The notes beneath the pieces are model-generated. The model ran no database searches. It was not told where the DNA came from and saw only the letters and a list, made by a program, of their open reading frames with translations. Of a stretch of DNA of 64,000 bases, positions 53,363 through 62,738 are shown piece by piece. Origin of the DNA: CAZEAB01 sp964552945 (lineage in GTDB: Archaea > Nanobdellota > Nanobdellia > Woesearchaeales > GW2011-AR9); NCBI GenBank assembly GCA_964552945.1, contig CAZKIP010000001.1, positions 1 to 64,000 on the forward strand, written 5' to 3'. The position numbers and the translations under genes were made by a program. Each line of letters opens with the position of its first letter. Positions within the stretch are counted from its first letter, which is position 1.

Positions 53363-54544
53363 ATGGCCAAATACATAACTGTTGAAGCATTACAAGACAT
53401 TCATAACGAACAAGAGTGGATTGAAAGAGCCTATTCATTTTTAGAGGATATCAAGAAGATTTCTGAAAAAAGAGATGAAAAAAAATTTAAAATAAAGTTA
53501 AATTCTATTCATAGAGATTTAAGAAGAATTTATCAATGTGAGAGACATATCTGGAAAAACAAAAATATATTAATGAAAGCTTTAAAATCTCTTCATCACA
53601 GAGAAAAAGTATTCGTTCTTCATATGGGAGAATTTCATATTGATAGAGTTGAAGAAATGTTAGAGATATATTCTAATCTTTTGTTAGCTCATTTAGCAAA
53701 AAATGGGATTTTAAGAAAAATGATTTTAGATAGTGGAGTCCATTCTCTAATGGAAGAGTCTATACCTTTCAAAGGAATTCTTGAAGAAATTGAATTAATT
53801 AAATCAGAAGGAATTGCTCCGTTGATTGCTTTATTTAAACAATTGATAAATCCGCTTGAAGATTTAGAATTACAAGAGAAATATTCTTATGACCTTGAAA
53901 AGTTAGGTTTTTCAAGAAAAAATATTGGCGAAGTGGCATATTCTGTTTACAAGGAAATCTTGCTAACACGATGGGATTCTCTTACTCTAAGATTATTAAA
54001 ACAACCTGAATTAGCAAGAGCAGTATTCAAAGAAGGTATCCCTGCAATAGATAAAGTATTGGGTATGCATAAAAGAAAGGAAGGACCTACATATTACAAA
54101 GTTGCGAAGAATTTTATTAGAAGAGGCCATGATTTCAAGTGGAATAGAAATGATTTATCGGAATATTTAGATGACATAATTTATTTAGGTGGAAAAATAG
54201 CAAAATTGCCCCTTTCAAAAAAACAAGGAGTATTCAACATTGTTGGAATGGTTTATGCAAAAGTAATTCGTGGATACCCTAGATTAGTAAGGAATCCGCA
54301 TGTTTGGTCTGATTTGATATATGTGCTTCCGATAATTGTAAAAAGTTTTCATACTAAAGCAGCATTAAAGAAATATTTACGTGAGGACTTCAATCAAGAA
54401 ATTATTGAAAAGCTTGGTTTGCAGGATAGTAAAGAAAGTCCACAAGGAAGAAAAAAGCATTATAGAGAGGAGAGATTCTTTGATGATATTTCGCGAGAGG
54501 GTGCTTTTGGTTTATATGGCGCTAGGTATAAAAAAAATTCTTAA
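53363..54544 (+). CDS. hypothetical alpha-helical protein
   Basis: A 393-residue lysine/glutamate-rich protein, nearly all helical, with no signal or membrane helix and no recognised motif. A TATA-like TATTTATTAG lies some 45 bases upstream. It stands alone between the HAD operon and the metalloprotease gene. Confidence 0.6.
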   Translation: MAKYITVEALQDIHNEQEWIERAYSFLEDIKKISEKRDEKKFKIKLNSIHRDLRRIYQCERHIWKNKNILMKALKSLHHREKVFVLHMGEFHIDRVEEMLEIYSNLLLAHLAKNGILRKMILDSGVHSLMEESIPFKGILEEIELIKSEGIAPLIALFKQLINPLEDLELQEKYSYDLEKLGFSRKNIGEVAYSVYKEILLTRWDSLTLRLLKQPELARAVFKEGIPAIDKVLGMHKRKEGPTYYKVAKNFIRRGHDFKWNRNDLSEYLDDIIYLGGKIAKLPLSKKQGVFNIVGMVYAKVIRGYPRLVRNPHVWSDLIYVLPIIVKSFHTKAALKKYLREDFNQEIIEKLGLQDSKESPQGRKKHYREERFFDDISREGAFGLYGARYKKNS

Positions 54545-54624
54545 TAAAACGTCACCTTAAAAGTGGTGACCTCCACTAGATGATAAAGCAATATCTTTAA
54601 TAATAAAGAAAATATACCTCTTAT

Positions 54625-56283
54625 ATGAAAAAGTATGTGCTAGGAGTACTATTAGTATTGATGATTACTGGTTGTACCTCTTCCATAGAACAAACAAACC
54701 AACAAGCAGAAGTTAAACAATTGCCAATTCCCGACAATTTTCATTGTTTTAATGATGAAAATAAACCAGAATGTACTTCATTTTATAAAAATGAAAATTA
54801 TGTTTGTCCTAAGTACTTTAACCCCGTGTGTGGAACAGATAGAAAATTTTATCCTAGTCAATGTTGGGCTGAAGCTTTAGGCACAATAGTTTCTTCAAAG
54901 GAAATGTGTCCGGAGATGAAACAACTTTTTTCCGATCTTTGGAAAACAAAATCTCTTAATGGGAAATCCTATTTTGTCCCTTCACCTAATGTTGAATTCA
55001 CTTACTCTGGTAGCGGTATAGAAGGTTGGAAAAGTGGTTCTTGGTTTAGATCAACCTTGTGGAAAAGTCCACTAGAATTAGAAATGCTAGATTTAAATAT
55101 AGCAACAACATATGGTTCATTATTTGTAGAAAAAGATAAAGATTACTTGGTAACAATTTCTCCTGTTGAATCCACACCAAAAATTTTGCTTGCGTTTGTT
55201 AAAATCGACCAAGCCTACCCAGATAAACTTCTAATTGAACTAACAACAAAGTACACCAAAGCACTTAATGAATATATAAATATAAAACAAGAAGTCCCAA
55301 AACCAATAAAATATGAAATTAATCCTGTTATAATTTCTCCTCCTTCTTCATTTTCTTCTTATAATCGTAACGCAGAGTTTACAGAAAAGCAACTTCAAGA
55401 AGTATTTGATCAAGCCTCTAATGGAGAAAAATTTGATGCATTTATTCTTTCCACCATTGAAATTGATGGGGTTGGAGGGTATTATATCCCTGATTGGTAT
55501 GGAATGCAATTTATCCATGCACCATTAACTCCACATGAAGCATACTCAAATAAAAATAAAGAGCAAGCAATAAACGCTATTTCCTCGTTTCAACAACTTT
55601 TTATCACAATCTCTCATGAGATTCTTCATTCAACAGGTCTGCCTGGAGACCATATGCCAATGGGTTACGGAACATATTTTTTGCAATCTGCAGGTGAAGA
55701 GATTGACCATGAATCTGGAAGGTCTCTCGGAGAACGTGAAAGGTGCACTTTTGTAGCAACCTCCAAAGACCATTTTGGAATAGAACTTCCAAAAGAAATT
55801 ACAACCAAGGTTGAGGAAGAGATATTTTTTAGAGAGGAAAACCCAACCGGTGATTGTCAAAATGGATTGTTTGAGAATGATATTATAAAAGACATAGATT
55901 TAGATGGAGAATACGAAATCATTTATGCAAATAATCTGATTGGAGCAGAGCTACAAAGATCTCTTGGATGGGTTGATATAGATGGTGACGGAGTTGCAGA
56001 GATTATTGATTCAACTCCCTATGGAGGATTTTTAGATATTTCAGTAAAGGAAGATTTAGAACCCACTCCTTTAATGGCATTCAAACCAATTAGAGAAGTT
56101 ACACATGACAATTGTGTTTTCCAGGAGGTTATTTTAACAGATGGAACAAATGGATTAATTCCATTGGAATGTGAAGAATTTAAATCAGACATTGTTAATG
56201 TCTATCAAGATCTAAACTATTTTTGGAAAATGGTTCAAAAACCATACGGGACAATATTACTTGCTCGTTTAGGATATAATTAA
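54625..56283 (+). CDS. secreted lipoprotein with Kazal-like domain and metalloprotease motif
   Basis: A 552-residue lipoprotein; the signal ends in lipobox ITGC. Residues about 45-90 are Kazal-like (YFNPVCGTDRKFYPSQCW). Residues about 330-345 have HEILHSTGLPGDHM, close to the metzincin zinc site, with MGYG as a possible Met-turn. DIDLDGEYEI and DIDGDGVAEI are calcium-loop or FG-GAP type repeats. It likely cuts or binds proteins outside the cell. The Kazal and protease parts in one chain might be self-inhibitory. Confidence 0.75.
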   Translation: MKKYVLGVLLVLMITGCTSSIEQTNQQAEVKQLPIPDNFHCFNDENKPECTSFYKNENYVCPKYFNPVCGTDRKFYPSQCWAEALGTIVSSKEMCPEMKQLFSDLWKTKSLNGKSYFVPSPNVEFTYSGSGIEGWKSGSWFRSTLWKSPLELEMLDLNIATTYGSLFVEKDKDYLVTISPVESTPKILLAFVKIDQAYPDKLLIELTTKYTKALNEYINIKQEVPKPIKYEINPVIISPPSSFSSYNRNAEFTEKQLQEVFDQASNGEKFDAFILSTIEIDGVGGYYIPDWYGMQFIHAPLTPHEAYSNKNKEQAINAISSFQQLFITISHEILHSTGLPGDHMPMGYGTYFLQSAGEEIDHESGRSLGERERCTFVATSKDHFGIELPKEITTKVEEEIFFREENPTGDCQNGLFENDIIKDIDLDGEYEIIYANNLIGAELQRSLGWVDIDGDGVAEIIDSTPYGGFLDISVKEDLEPTPLMAFKPIREVTHDNCVFQEVILTDGTNGLIPLECEEFKSDIVNVYQDLNYFWKMVQKPYGTILLARLGYN

Positions 56284-56319
56284 GGTGGTTTTTACTTTCA
56301 TTGTAACAGAAAAAAGGTA

Positions 56320-56480
56320 TGCCCCCGCCGGGAGTTTCATTCCCATAGGGCCTGTTTTGCTCAAGCTTTTCCTAAAAGGTTGTTTGAACCCGAGTCGCTG
56401 CCTCTCTTCCCGTTAAGGGCGAAAGGGCAGAATGATAGTTTGTCCCTTCAATATTGAAGTCCGGACTACACCACAGGGGC
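56320..56480 (-). tRNA. tRNA-Glu (UUC) with three introns
   Basis: The minus strand folds as tRNA-Glu with acceptor arms GCCCCTG and CGGGGGC, discriminator A, and anticodon loop CTTTCGA after splicing. Introns: D-loop 56440-56460 (21 nt), anticodon loop 56404-56419 (16 nt), T-loop 56334-56382 (49 nt). Each has a 4-bp central helix between two 3-nt bulges: GTCC/GGAC, CTTT/GAAG and TTCA/TGAA. Removal leaves a normal 75-nt tRNA with T-loop TTCAAAT. CCA is not encoded, and a T-run follows. Confidence 0.92.
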
Positions 56481-56577
56481 ATAAAAACCCAGAAACCAAG
56501 TCTCTTTAAAAAAGTTTCCACTTCTAAACGCCAAATAAAGCAAAAATCTTATAAAACAAGCATAGCTATTAGAAAAT

Positions 56578-56937
56578 ATGGAAAATAGACCCACTCTTGG
56601 CCTTATGGAGCCAGTAACAGTATTTGGTAATAATGGTACAGAAGAAAAAGTTCTTGCTAGGATAGACTCCGGAGCTACGTCCTCTTCTATAGACATCAAT
56701 GTAGCAGCAAAACTTGAACTTGGACCAATAACAAGATCAAAAGTTGTTAAATCAGCTTCCGGTATTGGAAAAAGACCAATAGTACAAGCTAAAATTAAAA
56801 TCGGAGATATTGTTATCGAAGATGAATTCTCTTTGGCGGATAGAAGCCATATGACTTATCCTTTACTAATTGGACAAAACGTTCTCAAAGAAGGAAAATT
56901 TCTTATAGACCCATTAAAGAAAATGGAGGAAGAATGA
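56578..56937 (+). CDS. retropepsin-like aspartyl protease (RimB-like)
   Basis: A 119-residue protein with the one-domain pepsin fold typical of ATP-dependent zinc protease/RimB. The active-site stretch is VLARIDSGATSSSID, and the second half has YPLLIGQNVL. It overlaps the ATP-grasp gene (56934-56937), a pair often seen with RimK. The protease may trim residues that the ligase adds. Confidence 0.8.
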   Translation: MENRPTLGLMEPVTVFGNNGTEEKVLARIDSGATSSSIDINVAAKLELGPITRSKVVKSASGIGKRPIVQAKIKIGDIVIEDEFSLADRSHMTYPLLIGQNVLKEGKFLIDPLKKMEEE

Positions 56938-58007
56938 AAGGAGCAATCATCTCTCTTGGAAGTGTAAGTTCACAAATGGTAGCAGATGCTATGAAGAAGT
57001 ACTTTGATGAAGTTGATATGATTAATCTAAAATATATTGAAGTACGATTAGGAAAAGAGAGTGGTGTTTTTTACAATGGAGAACCTCTAGGTAATTATGA
57101 TTGTATTTACCTGAAAGGCTCTTTCCGTTACGCAAACCTTCTAAGATCTATCTCGGCTCTTCTGGAAGGAAAAGTTCCTTACATGCCCTTACCTTCAAAC
57201 TCATTCACGATAGTCCATAATAAACTTCTTACCCATCTTGCCTTGGAACAACAAAATATTCCTATGCCAAGAACTTACATTTCTTCAACTATTGAAGAAG
57301 CAAAAGAACTTCTTAAAAGAGTAAATTACCCGATTGTGATGAAGTTTCCAGAAGGAACTCAAGGAAAGGGAGTTATGTTTGCAGATTCATTAAGTTCTGC
57401 TTCCTCTTTGCTAGATGCCTTAGGTATTTTAAATCAACCCTTCATTATTCAAGAATTTATTGATACCGGTGGAAGTGATATTAGAGCCTTAGTTGTAGGT
57501 GAAAAAGTGGTAGCTTCTATGAAAAGGAAAGCAGAAATGGGAGAAAAAAGAGCCAACACTCATGCTGGTGGAACACCTGAAAAAGTTTTACTAAGTAGAG
57601 AAGCGACAAATGTAGCATTGAAAACTGCTAAAGCTTTAGGAGCAGAAATTTGCGGAGTTGATATTTTACAAAGTCATCGAGGTTCACTTGTAATAGAAGC
57701 AAATGTTTCTCCAGGATTACAAGGATTACAATCTGTCTCGACTATTGATGTCGCTGATGAAATTGCTAAATATTTGGCAAGAAAAACTTCTGAAATTGTA
57801 AACAAGCAGAAAAAGACTGATGCAAAAAAAGTTATGCAAGAACTTGATTTAGAAGAGGGACATTTCCAGCAGATAGTTACTTCATTAACATTCAGAGGAG
57901 AAAGAATTATCCTCCCTGTGATTGCTAATCAAATTGCTAAATTTAGTGATCAAAAAGAATATGCAATAAAAGTAAAGAAAGGAAAAATAGAAATAGAAAG
58001 TCTTTAA
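56934..58007 (+). CDS. RimK-like ATP-grasp ligase
   Basis: A 357-residue ATP-grasp enzyme. The grasp fold has YPIVMKFPEGTQGKGVMFAD, QEFIDTGGSDIRALVVG and ICGVDILQSHRGSLVIEANV with the metal-binding E-x-N. It has a C-terminal extension of about 60 residues. Archaeal relatives make poly-glutamate tails on cofactors (MptN, CofF) or modify ribosomal S6. The exact substrate is unknown; coupling to the protease gene supports a RimK/RimB pair. Confidence 0.85.
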   Translation: MKGAIISLGSVSSQMVADAMKKYFDEVDMINLKYIEVRLGKESGVFYNGEPLGNYDCIYLKGSFRYANLLRSISALLEGKVPYMPLPSNSFTIVHNKLLTHLALEQQNIPMPRTYISSTIEEAKELLKRVNYPIVMKFPEGTQGKGVMFADSLSSASSLLDALGILNQPFIIQEFIDTGGSDIRALVVGEKVVASMKRKAEMGEKRANTHAGGTPEKVLLSREATNVALKTAKALGAEICGVDILQSHRGSLVIEANVSPGLQGLQSVSTIDVADEIAKYLARKTSEIVNKQKKTDAKKVMQELDLEEGHFQQIVTSLTFRGERIILPVIANQIAKFSDQKEYAIKVKKGKIEIESL

Positions 58008-58378
58008 CGTTTCTTTTTTCTAGAAGTTTTTTTAGTTGTCTTTTTAACCGGTTTCTTAACAGATTTTTTAACAGGTCTACTTGCAGCTTTCTTTACAGGT
58101 TTATTAACAATCTCAACAGCTGGTTCTTCTTTAATAATTTCAACAAATTCTTCCTCAACAATCTTTTTCTTCTTAGATTTTGGTTTGAACCAAATTAAAT
58201 AGATTATTGGAAGTACTCCCGCGGTGTTAAAGATTAGAAGAAAAATAAACCAAGGTAGTTGCCTATTTTTAGCTGAGAACCATAACGCAAAGCCTTTCCA
58301 AAAAACTGACCATAAAGAAATTAAAACAATAATTGCTACAAGATAGCTAGGGTATTGATATAATTGAGTTGTAAACAT
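58004..58378 (-). CDS. DUF5652 membrane protein with basic tail
   Basis: A 124-residue protein with two membrane helices. GFALWFSAKNRQLPWFIFLL and GVLPIIYLIW are the DUF5652 signature, a family abundant in DPANN and CPR. The last 60 residues are Lys/Pro-rich repeats such as KPVKK, able to bind nucleic acid or phospholipid. The stop overlaps the RimK-like gene end. Confidence 0.78.
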   Translation of the reverse strand: MFTTQLYQYPSYLVAIIVLISLWSVFWKGFALWFSAKNRQLPWFIFLLIFNTAGVLPIIYLIWFKPKSKKKKIVEEEFVEIIKEEPAVEIVNKPVKKAASRPVKKSVKKPVKKTTKKTSRKKKR

Positions 58379-58467
58379 GAGATAATAGTTTCAAGAGGCA
58401 TTTTTAAATTTTATGAATGAGGAAGTTTTATAAAAGAAAAAAGCACTCTTCTTAAAAAGAGGTTGCG

Positions 58468-60600
58468 ATGGATTTAGATAAATTCTGGGGATGGTTTACA
58501 TCAGATTCAAGTAATCTTAAACCTACACCGAAAGCAGTCCCAAATGCAGCACCGGCAAACAAGCCACCTTCTGGAACTAAAACTGTAGCAACAACACAAA
58601 AAGTTGGCACAAAAAAAGAGCCTTTAATCATAGAAAGTGGAGAAGCTACTTCAAAAAAGAAATTAGGTTACGGAATTTTACTTTTCATCATCATTAACTC
58701 AATTTTAGGCTCTTCATTATTCTATCTGCCAAGTTTGGGAGTAATAAGTTCAGGCCCAGCATCTATAATTGCCTGGATAATTCTGTTTATTGGAGCTTCC
58801 TTAATGATGCTTTATATTGGTGAATTAGTAACACTCCATCCTACTTCCGGTGGAACTTATGAATTCTGTAAAAGAGCCTATGGCCGTTTCGGATCATTCT
58901 TTGCTGGATGGACTATTTGGATTGCCGGAAATTTTGGGATGGCCTTAAACATAGTTGCTGCAGCACAATATTTTATTCCGGAACAAACAACCTCTGCTTT
59001 CTATTTACAAATTATTTTTGCAGTAATTTGGATTTTAATTCTAAATTTCATGGCTTTCAGAGGGATAGACGCAGGAGCTACCATGTTACTAGCTTTTGGA
59101 GTTATCGCAACATTAGTTGTTTTAGCAATGATTATTCCTTCCTTCATTAGCGTTCCAGCCCTTCTCACTGGAAAGTTTGCCAGTTCTTTTGATATTTCTC
59201 TCATGAAACCTTTCTTTTTGCAAAAAGGAATGCCTTTACTATCTAGTTTAGCTCTCTCCCTTCTTTTAATCAGTGAAGCCTTTTTTGGTTTCGAAGCATT
59301 AACATATATGGCTAACGAAGCAAGGGAACCTAAAAAATTACATAGAGTAATAATTGCTGGAACCGTTATATGTGGAATTATTATGACCCTTTACATCTTA
59401 AGTTCTCTTGGAACGGTAAGTCATCAAGATTATGTAAATGATTTACGTCCTTTCGCTATTCAAGCCCTCAATACTCTAGGAGAAAAAGGTCAAACCATTC
59501 TAATTTTTGGGATGTATCTAGTTATCGTGGGAGCGGCTGCGGCATGGCCTATAGCCGGTTCAAGATTGTTACAAGCGATGGCTAAAGATAAATTGTTTAT
59601 CAAACATCTGGCCGTCCTTCATCCAAAACATAAATCCCCTTACAGAGCCGTTTATTTTCAAACAGTTATGGTAGGACTTTTCTCGTGGTTTATTTTCAGA
59701 GGAGAATTGATGCAATGGAAGGATTCCTATCGAACAATATATCTCATTTACATTCTCTTAAGTTTACTAATGTTGGTGATGATATTTCTCACCGTGCCCA
59801 TTCTAAGAAAGAAAGAGGCCCATTTAGAAAGACCTTTCAAAGCACCATTGGGATATATTGGCCCAATTATTTTTGCGGTAGTGGTTGCTGGTTTAGTTAC
59901 CAATTGGATGATGATAGAGACTAGAGTGGCTTGGACAATTATGAAATTAGCTGGTTCATTCCTATTCTTAGGTTTACCTTTCTATTTCATGGTAGAAATG
60001 TTCTATAGTGAGAAATCAATAGTTGGTGTTACCGATAGATTGTCTACAATTACAACTTCTTTAGAAGGACTTATCTTTCCTTTCACCGTCAGAAAAAAAA
60101 TTCTTAAAGAAATGAAAGAACTTAAAGGAAAAATAATTCTCGATTATGGATGTGGAGGAGGAACCATGCTAAAAAAAATGGCTCCTTTAGTTACTGAAAC
60201 TGGAAAAATTTATGCTACCGATTTATCCGAACAAAAAGTTAAGGTTGCTAAAGAAAAAACCAAACATTTACCACATATCCAAGTTTTCCACGACCCTAGT
60301 TTACATCATTTTGCCCTTAAAATTCCAGAGCAAGTTGATGGAGTTATCTCGGTGGGAAGATTATCTTATATGCAAAAACCTCTAAACATTTTAACTGGCC
60401 TTGGAAAGTTTGTTAAAAAAGGAGGAGAGATAATATTCGTTGATTTCGATAAATTTTTCTACTTAATTCCAAATGTTGCTTGGATTGAAAACGATAAAAT
60501 GTTAAAAGATTTATTTAAGAAAGCAGGATTTGAAGTTGAAGTAACGAGAAAGAAAAGCGTTTTCTGGCAATATATTATAATTACCGGTTGGAAGGATTAA
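58468..60600 (+). CDS. APC amino acid permease fused to a SAM methyltransferase
   Basis: A 710-residue protein. Residues 1-60 are Pro/Ala-rich and soluble. Residues about 65-500 are an APC-type transporter with about 12 helices (GILLFIIINSILGSSLFYLP and HPTSGGTYEFCKRAYG). Residues about 540-710 are a class I methyltransferase with IILDYGCGGGTMLKKM and a later IIFVDF strand. The frame is continuous with no stop. The methyltransferase should lie in the cytoplasm. Fusion of these two activities is unusual; the substrate may be an amino acid or lipid. Confidence 0.9.
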   Translation: MDLDKFWGWFTSDSSNLKPTPKAVPNAAPANKPPSGTKTVATTQKVGTKKEPLIIESGEATSKKKLGYGILLFIIINSILGSSLFYLPSLGVISSGPASIIAWIILFIGASLMMLYIGELVTLHPTSGGTYEFCKRAYGRFGSFFAGWTIWIAGNFGMALNIVAAAQYFIPEQTTSAFYLQIIFAVIWILILNFMAFRGIDAGATMLLAFGVIATLVVLAMIIPSFISVPALLTGKFASSFDISLMKPFFLQKGMPLLSSLALSLLLISEAFFGFEALTYMANEAREPKKLHRVIIAGTVICGIIMTLYILSSLGTVSHQDYVNDLRPFAIQALNTLGEKGQTILIFGMYLVIVGAAAAWPIAGSRLLQAMAKDKLFIKHLAVLHPKHKSPYRAVYFQTVMVGLFSWFIFRGELMQWKDSYRTIYLIYILLSLLMLVMIFLTVPILRKKEAHLERPFKAPLGYIGPIIFAVVVAGLVTNWMMIETRVAWTIMKLAGSFLFLGLPFYFMVEMFYSEKSIVGVTDRLSTITTSLEGLIFPFTVRKKILKEMKELKGKIILDYGCGGGTMLKKMAPLVTETGKIYATDLSEQKVKVAKEKTKHLPHIQVFHDPSLHHFALKIPEQVDGVISVGRLSYMQKPLNILTGLGKFVKKGGEIIFVDFDKFFYLIPNVAWIENDKMLKDLFKKAGFEVEVTRKKSVFWQYIIITGWKD

Positions 60601-60610
60601 AAACAGAAAT

Positions 60611-61567
60611 TTATGCATCTTCTATAGAAGGCCTATCCTTATTTCTCTTAATTCTAGCTTTAATTATAGTACCACAAATCTTACAATATTTAGCATCCCT
60701 GTCATGATCCATTAAGCCACATTTTGGACATTTAATTTCAGTCTTACTTCCAGATACAAACAAGATTTTAACCAACTTTCCTAGCTGCCAAGGAATCAAA
60801 GCAATCCCAGACAAAATCATTAATACGGTAATGGCCCTTCCAGGAGCAGATAAAGGAGTAATGTCACCATAACCTACTGTTGAAAGGGTTACAATAGAGA
60901 AGTATAAAGCGTGCCAGATTGTCCCAAATTCTCCTGGATTAATCTTATTCTCCACCGCCCAGATAAATCCGGAGGAAACAAATACGATGGTGAACACGGT
61001 AAGAACAATCCTTATTATTACCAATTGAGAATCACTAAGAGTTCCAAACATAGTATCTTTCGATTTAAAAATACGTTGGAAACGTAAGATTCTTAAAATT
61101 CTAAATAAACGTAAAATCCTGAATATTCTCAGGAAAGTTAAGTTTAAGAAATTCACCATTATAGGTAAAATTGCTACCAAATCTATCAAACTATAAATGT
61201 TAAAAAAATGTTTAACTTTTCTTTCAGCCACCCACATTCTAACTGCATATTCAATTATAAAGACGCCTACAAGAGCCACTTCCGAGATAAACAAAAAATG
61301 GTGTGCTTTGTCAGAAAGGTTATGTGTATCTATAACAAAGAGGACTATAGCCAAAAAGTTGAGGAAAAAGAGGGTTCCTTCAATTCTCCTTCCATGTGAA
61401 GAACCATAATTATCCATATGTAAATGTAAATATTTTTGAACTTTCCGAATTATAGAATCTTCTAATTTTTCTCCTTTAGCCATTAATTTTAAATCAATTT
61501 TATCTTCATCTGTAACCTTAACTTTAGAAGATTTTCTAGAATTTTTTACAGACCTCTTTTTTGCCAT
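60611..61567 (-). CDS. voltage-gated potassium channel with zinc ribbon
   Basis: A 318-residue six-helix channel. S4 carries regularly spaced arginines (RIFRILRLFRILRILRFQRI). The selectivity filter is TVGYGD. The C-terminal cytoplasmic part ends in a zinc ribbon (CPKCGLMDHDRDAKYCKICG) instead of the usual RCK or cyclic-nucleotide domain. The N-terminus is very basic. It should carry K+ in response to voltage. Confidence 0.93.
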   Translation of the reverse strand: MAKKRSVKNSRKSSKVKVTDEDKIDLKLMAKGEKLEDSIIRKVQKYLHLHMDNYGSSHGRRIEGTLFFLNFLAIVLFVIDTHNLSDKAHHFLFISEVALVGVFIIEYAVRMWVAERKVKHFFNIYSLIDLVAILPIMVNFLNLTFLRIFRILRLFRILRILRFQRIFKSKDTMFGTLSDSQLVIIRIVLTVFTIVFVSSGFIWAVENKINPGEFGTIWHALYFSIVTLSTVGYGDITPLSAPGRAITVLMILSGIALIPWQLGKLVKILFVSGSKTEIKCPKCGLMDHDRDAKYCKICGTIIKARIKRNKDRPSIEDA

Positions 61568-61599
61568 TAAAATAAGGAAAACAAAAAGAGTTTATAATA

Positions 61600-62481
61600 T
61601 TAACTCCTTCTTCGACTCTGAGACTTCATCAATGAATTGATTTTAAGCAAATCATGAACAACATCAGAGGCAATGAAAGAATAACCTTTTTTCTTCTTAA
61701 GAAGTCTATCGCCAATGAAACCATTGATGTAAGCTGCTGCAGCTGCGCTCTTAAATAAATCGTGAGATTTAGCTAAAAAACCTGCTACAAGACCTGCAAG
61801 AACATCTCCTGTTCCAGCTTTAGTCATCCCTTGATTACCAGAACGATTGAATGCAACTTTATTTCTTGAAATAATTATGTCGGTTGATCCTTTTAGTAAA
61901 AGAACGTTGTTATTTTGTAAAAAATATCTTAAATTTCCTTGAAGAATTTCAGCTTTTTCTTTAGCGTTAGCTCTCCTTAATTTAGGAAGTAAAAATTCTT
62001 TTCCACTATTAACAAGCATCATTTCTAACTCTGTTTCATGAGGAGTAATAATAGAATTTTCAAAATCTTTGAAAGTCATTGATTTTAAAGCGTCAGCGTC
62101 AACAACTTTTAATCCTTGAAATCTTTTAATAAAATATTGATTGAATTTGTCAGCTTTTCTGGTCATTCCACAACCAATTAAAATAGAATCGAATCTGTCT
62201 GCAAGTTTAGCCATTTCTTTGGCATTTTTCACAGTAAAAATATTTGCACCTTTAATTTTATGAGTTATTAAATCTGGAGCGTATCTATTAACGGTCCAAG
62301 AAACTTTGTCAGAACTTGCGATTGTTACAAGATCACATCCAGAACGCAATGCAGCCAATCCAGCTAAAGAAAGTGCGCCTACGTAGTCTTCTGAGCCCCC
62401 AATTATCAAAGTATGGCCATTTTGACCTTTACGGGAGTTTTTCTTCCTATCCATGAGCTTTTTTACTTGATTAAGATTCAT
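61600..62481 (-). CDS. nnrD: NAD(P)H-hydrate dehydratase
   Basis: A 293-residue ribokinase-fold enzyme that repairs hydrated NADH and NADPH using ADP or ATP. GHTLIIGGSEDYVGALSLAG and GNQGMTKAGTGDVLAG with the catalytic Asp are family motifs. The epimerase domain often fused at the N-terminus is missing. The C-terminus is rich in Arg and Ser. Confidence 0.92.
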   Translation of the reverse strand: MNLNQVKKLMDRKKNSRKGQNGHTLIIGGSEDYVGALSLAGLAALRSGCDLVTIASSDKVSWTVNRYAPDLITHKIKGANIFTVKNAKEMAKLADRFDSILIGCGMTRKADKFNQYFIKRFQGLKVVDADALKSMTFKDFENSIITPHETELEMMLVNSGKEFLLPKLRRANAKEKAEILQGNLRYFLQNNNVLLLKGSTDIIISRNKVAFNRSGNQGMTKAGTGDVLAGLVAGFLAKSHDLFKSAAAAAYINGFIGDRLLKKKKGYSFIASDVVHDLLKINSLMKSQSRRRS

Positions 62482-62738
62482 TTTTGCCTCTGTTAATTGT
62501 TTATTAGTTTATGTTTTTGTAGTAATTTTTTGGTTAAAAACTCCTATTTTTGCCTTCTTTTATAAATGAAAATTTATTTTTTTAGCTTCATTTATATATA
62601 AAAGAGCAATTTCCACTATTTCTTTTGTATCTACTGAAGAGTGACTATATAAATGTTTCGATTTCCTGCCAGAATAAGCTCAGCATTTTTGTTTATGATG
62701 GCAATATTTAAAAAGAGGGTCAATCTTGTGCAATTAGT

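Noticed and set aside
56466..56699. Minus-strand ORF of 77 codons
   Set aside because: It overlaps the tRNA-Glu 5' end and the RimB-like gene, and has no motif.
62482..62738. Gene in the gap before the second tRNA
   Set aside because: Nothing but A/T-rich sequence and a TATA-like ATATTTAAAAAG for the tRNA is visible.
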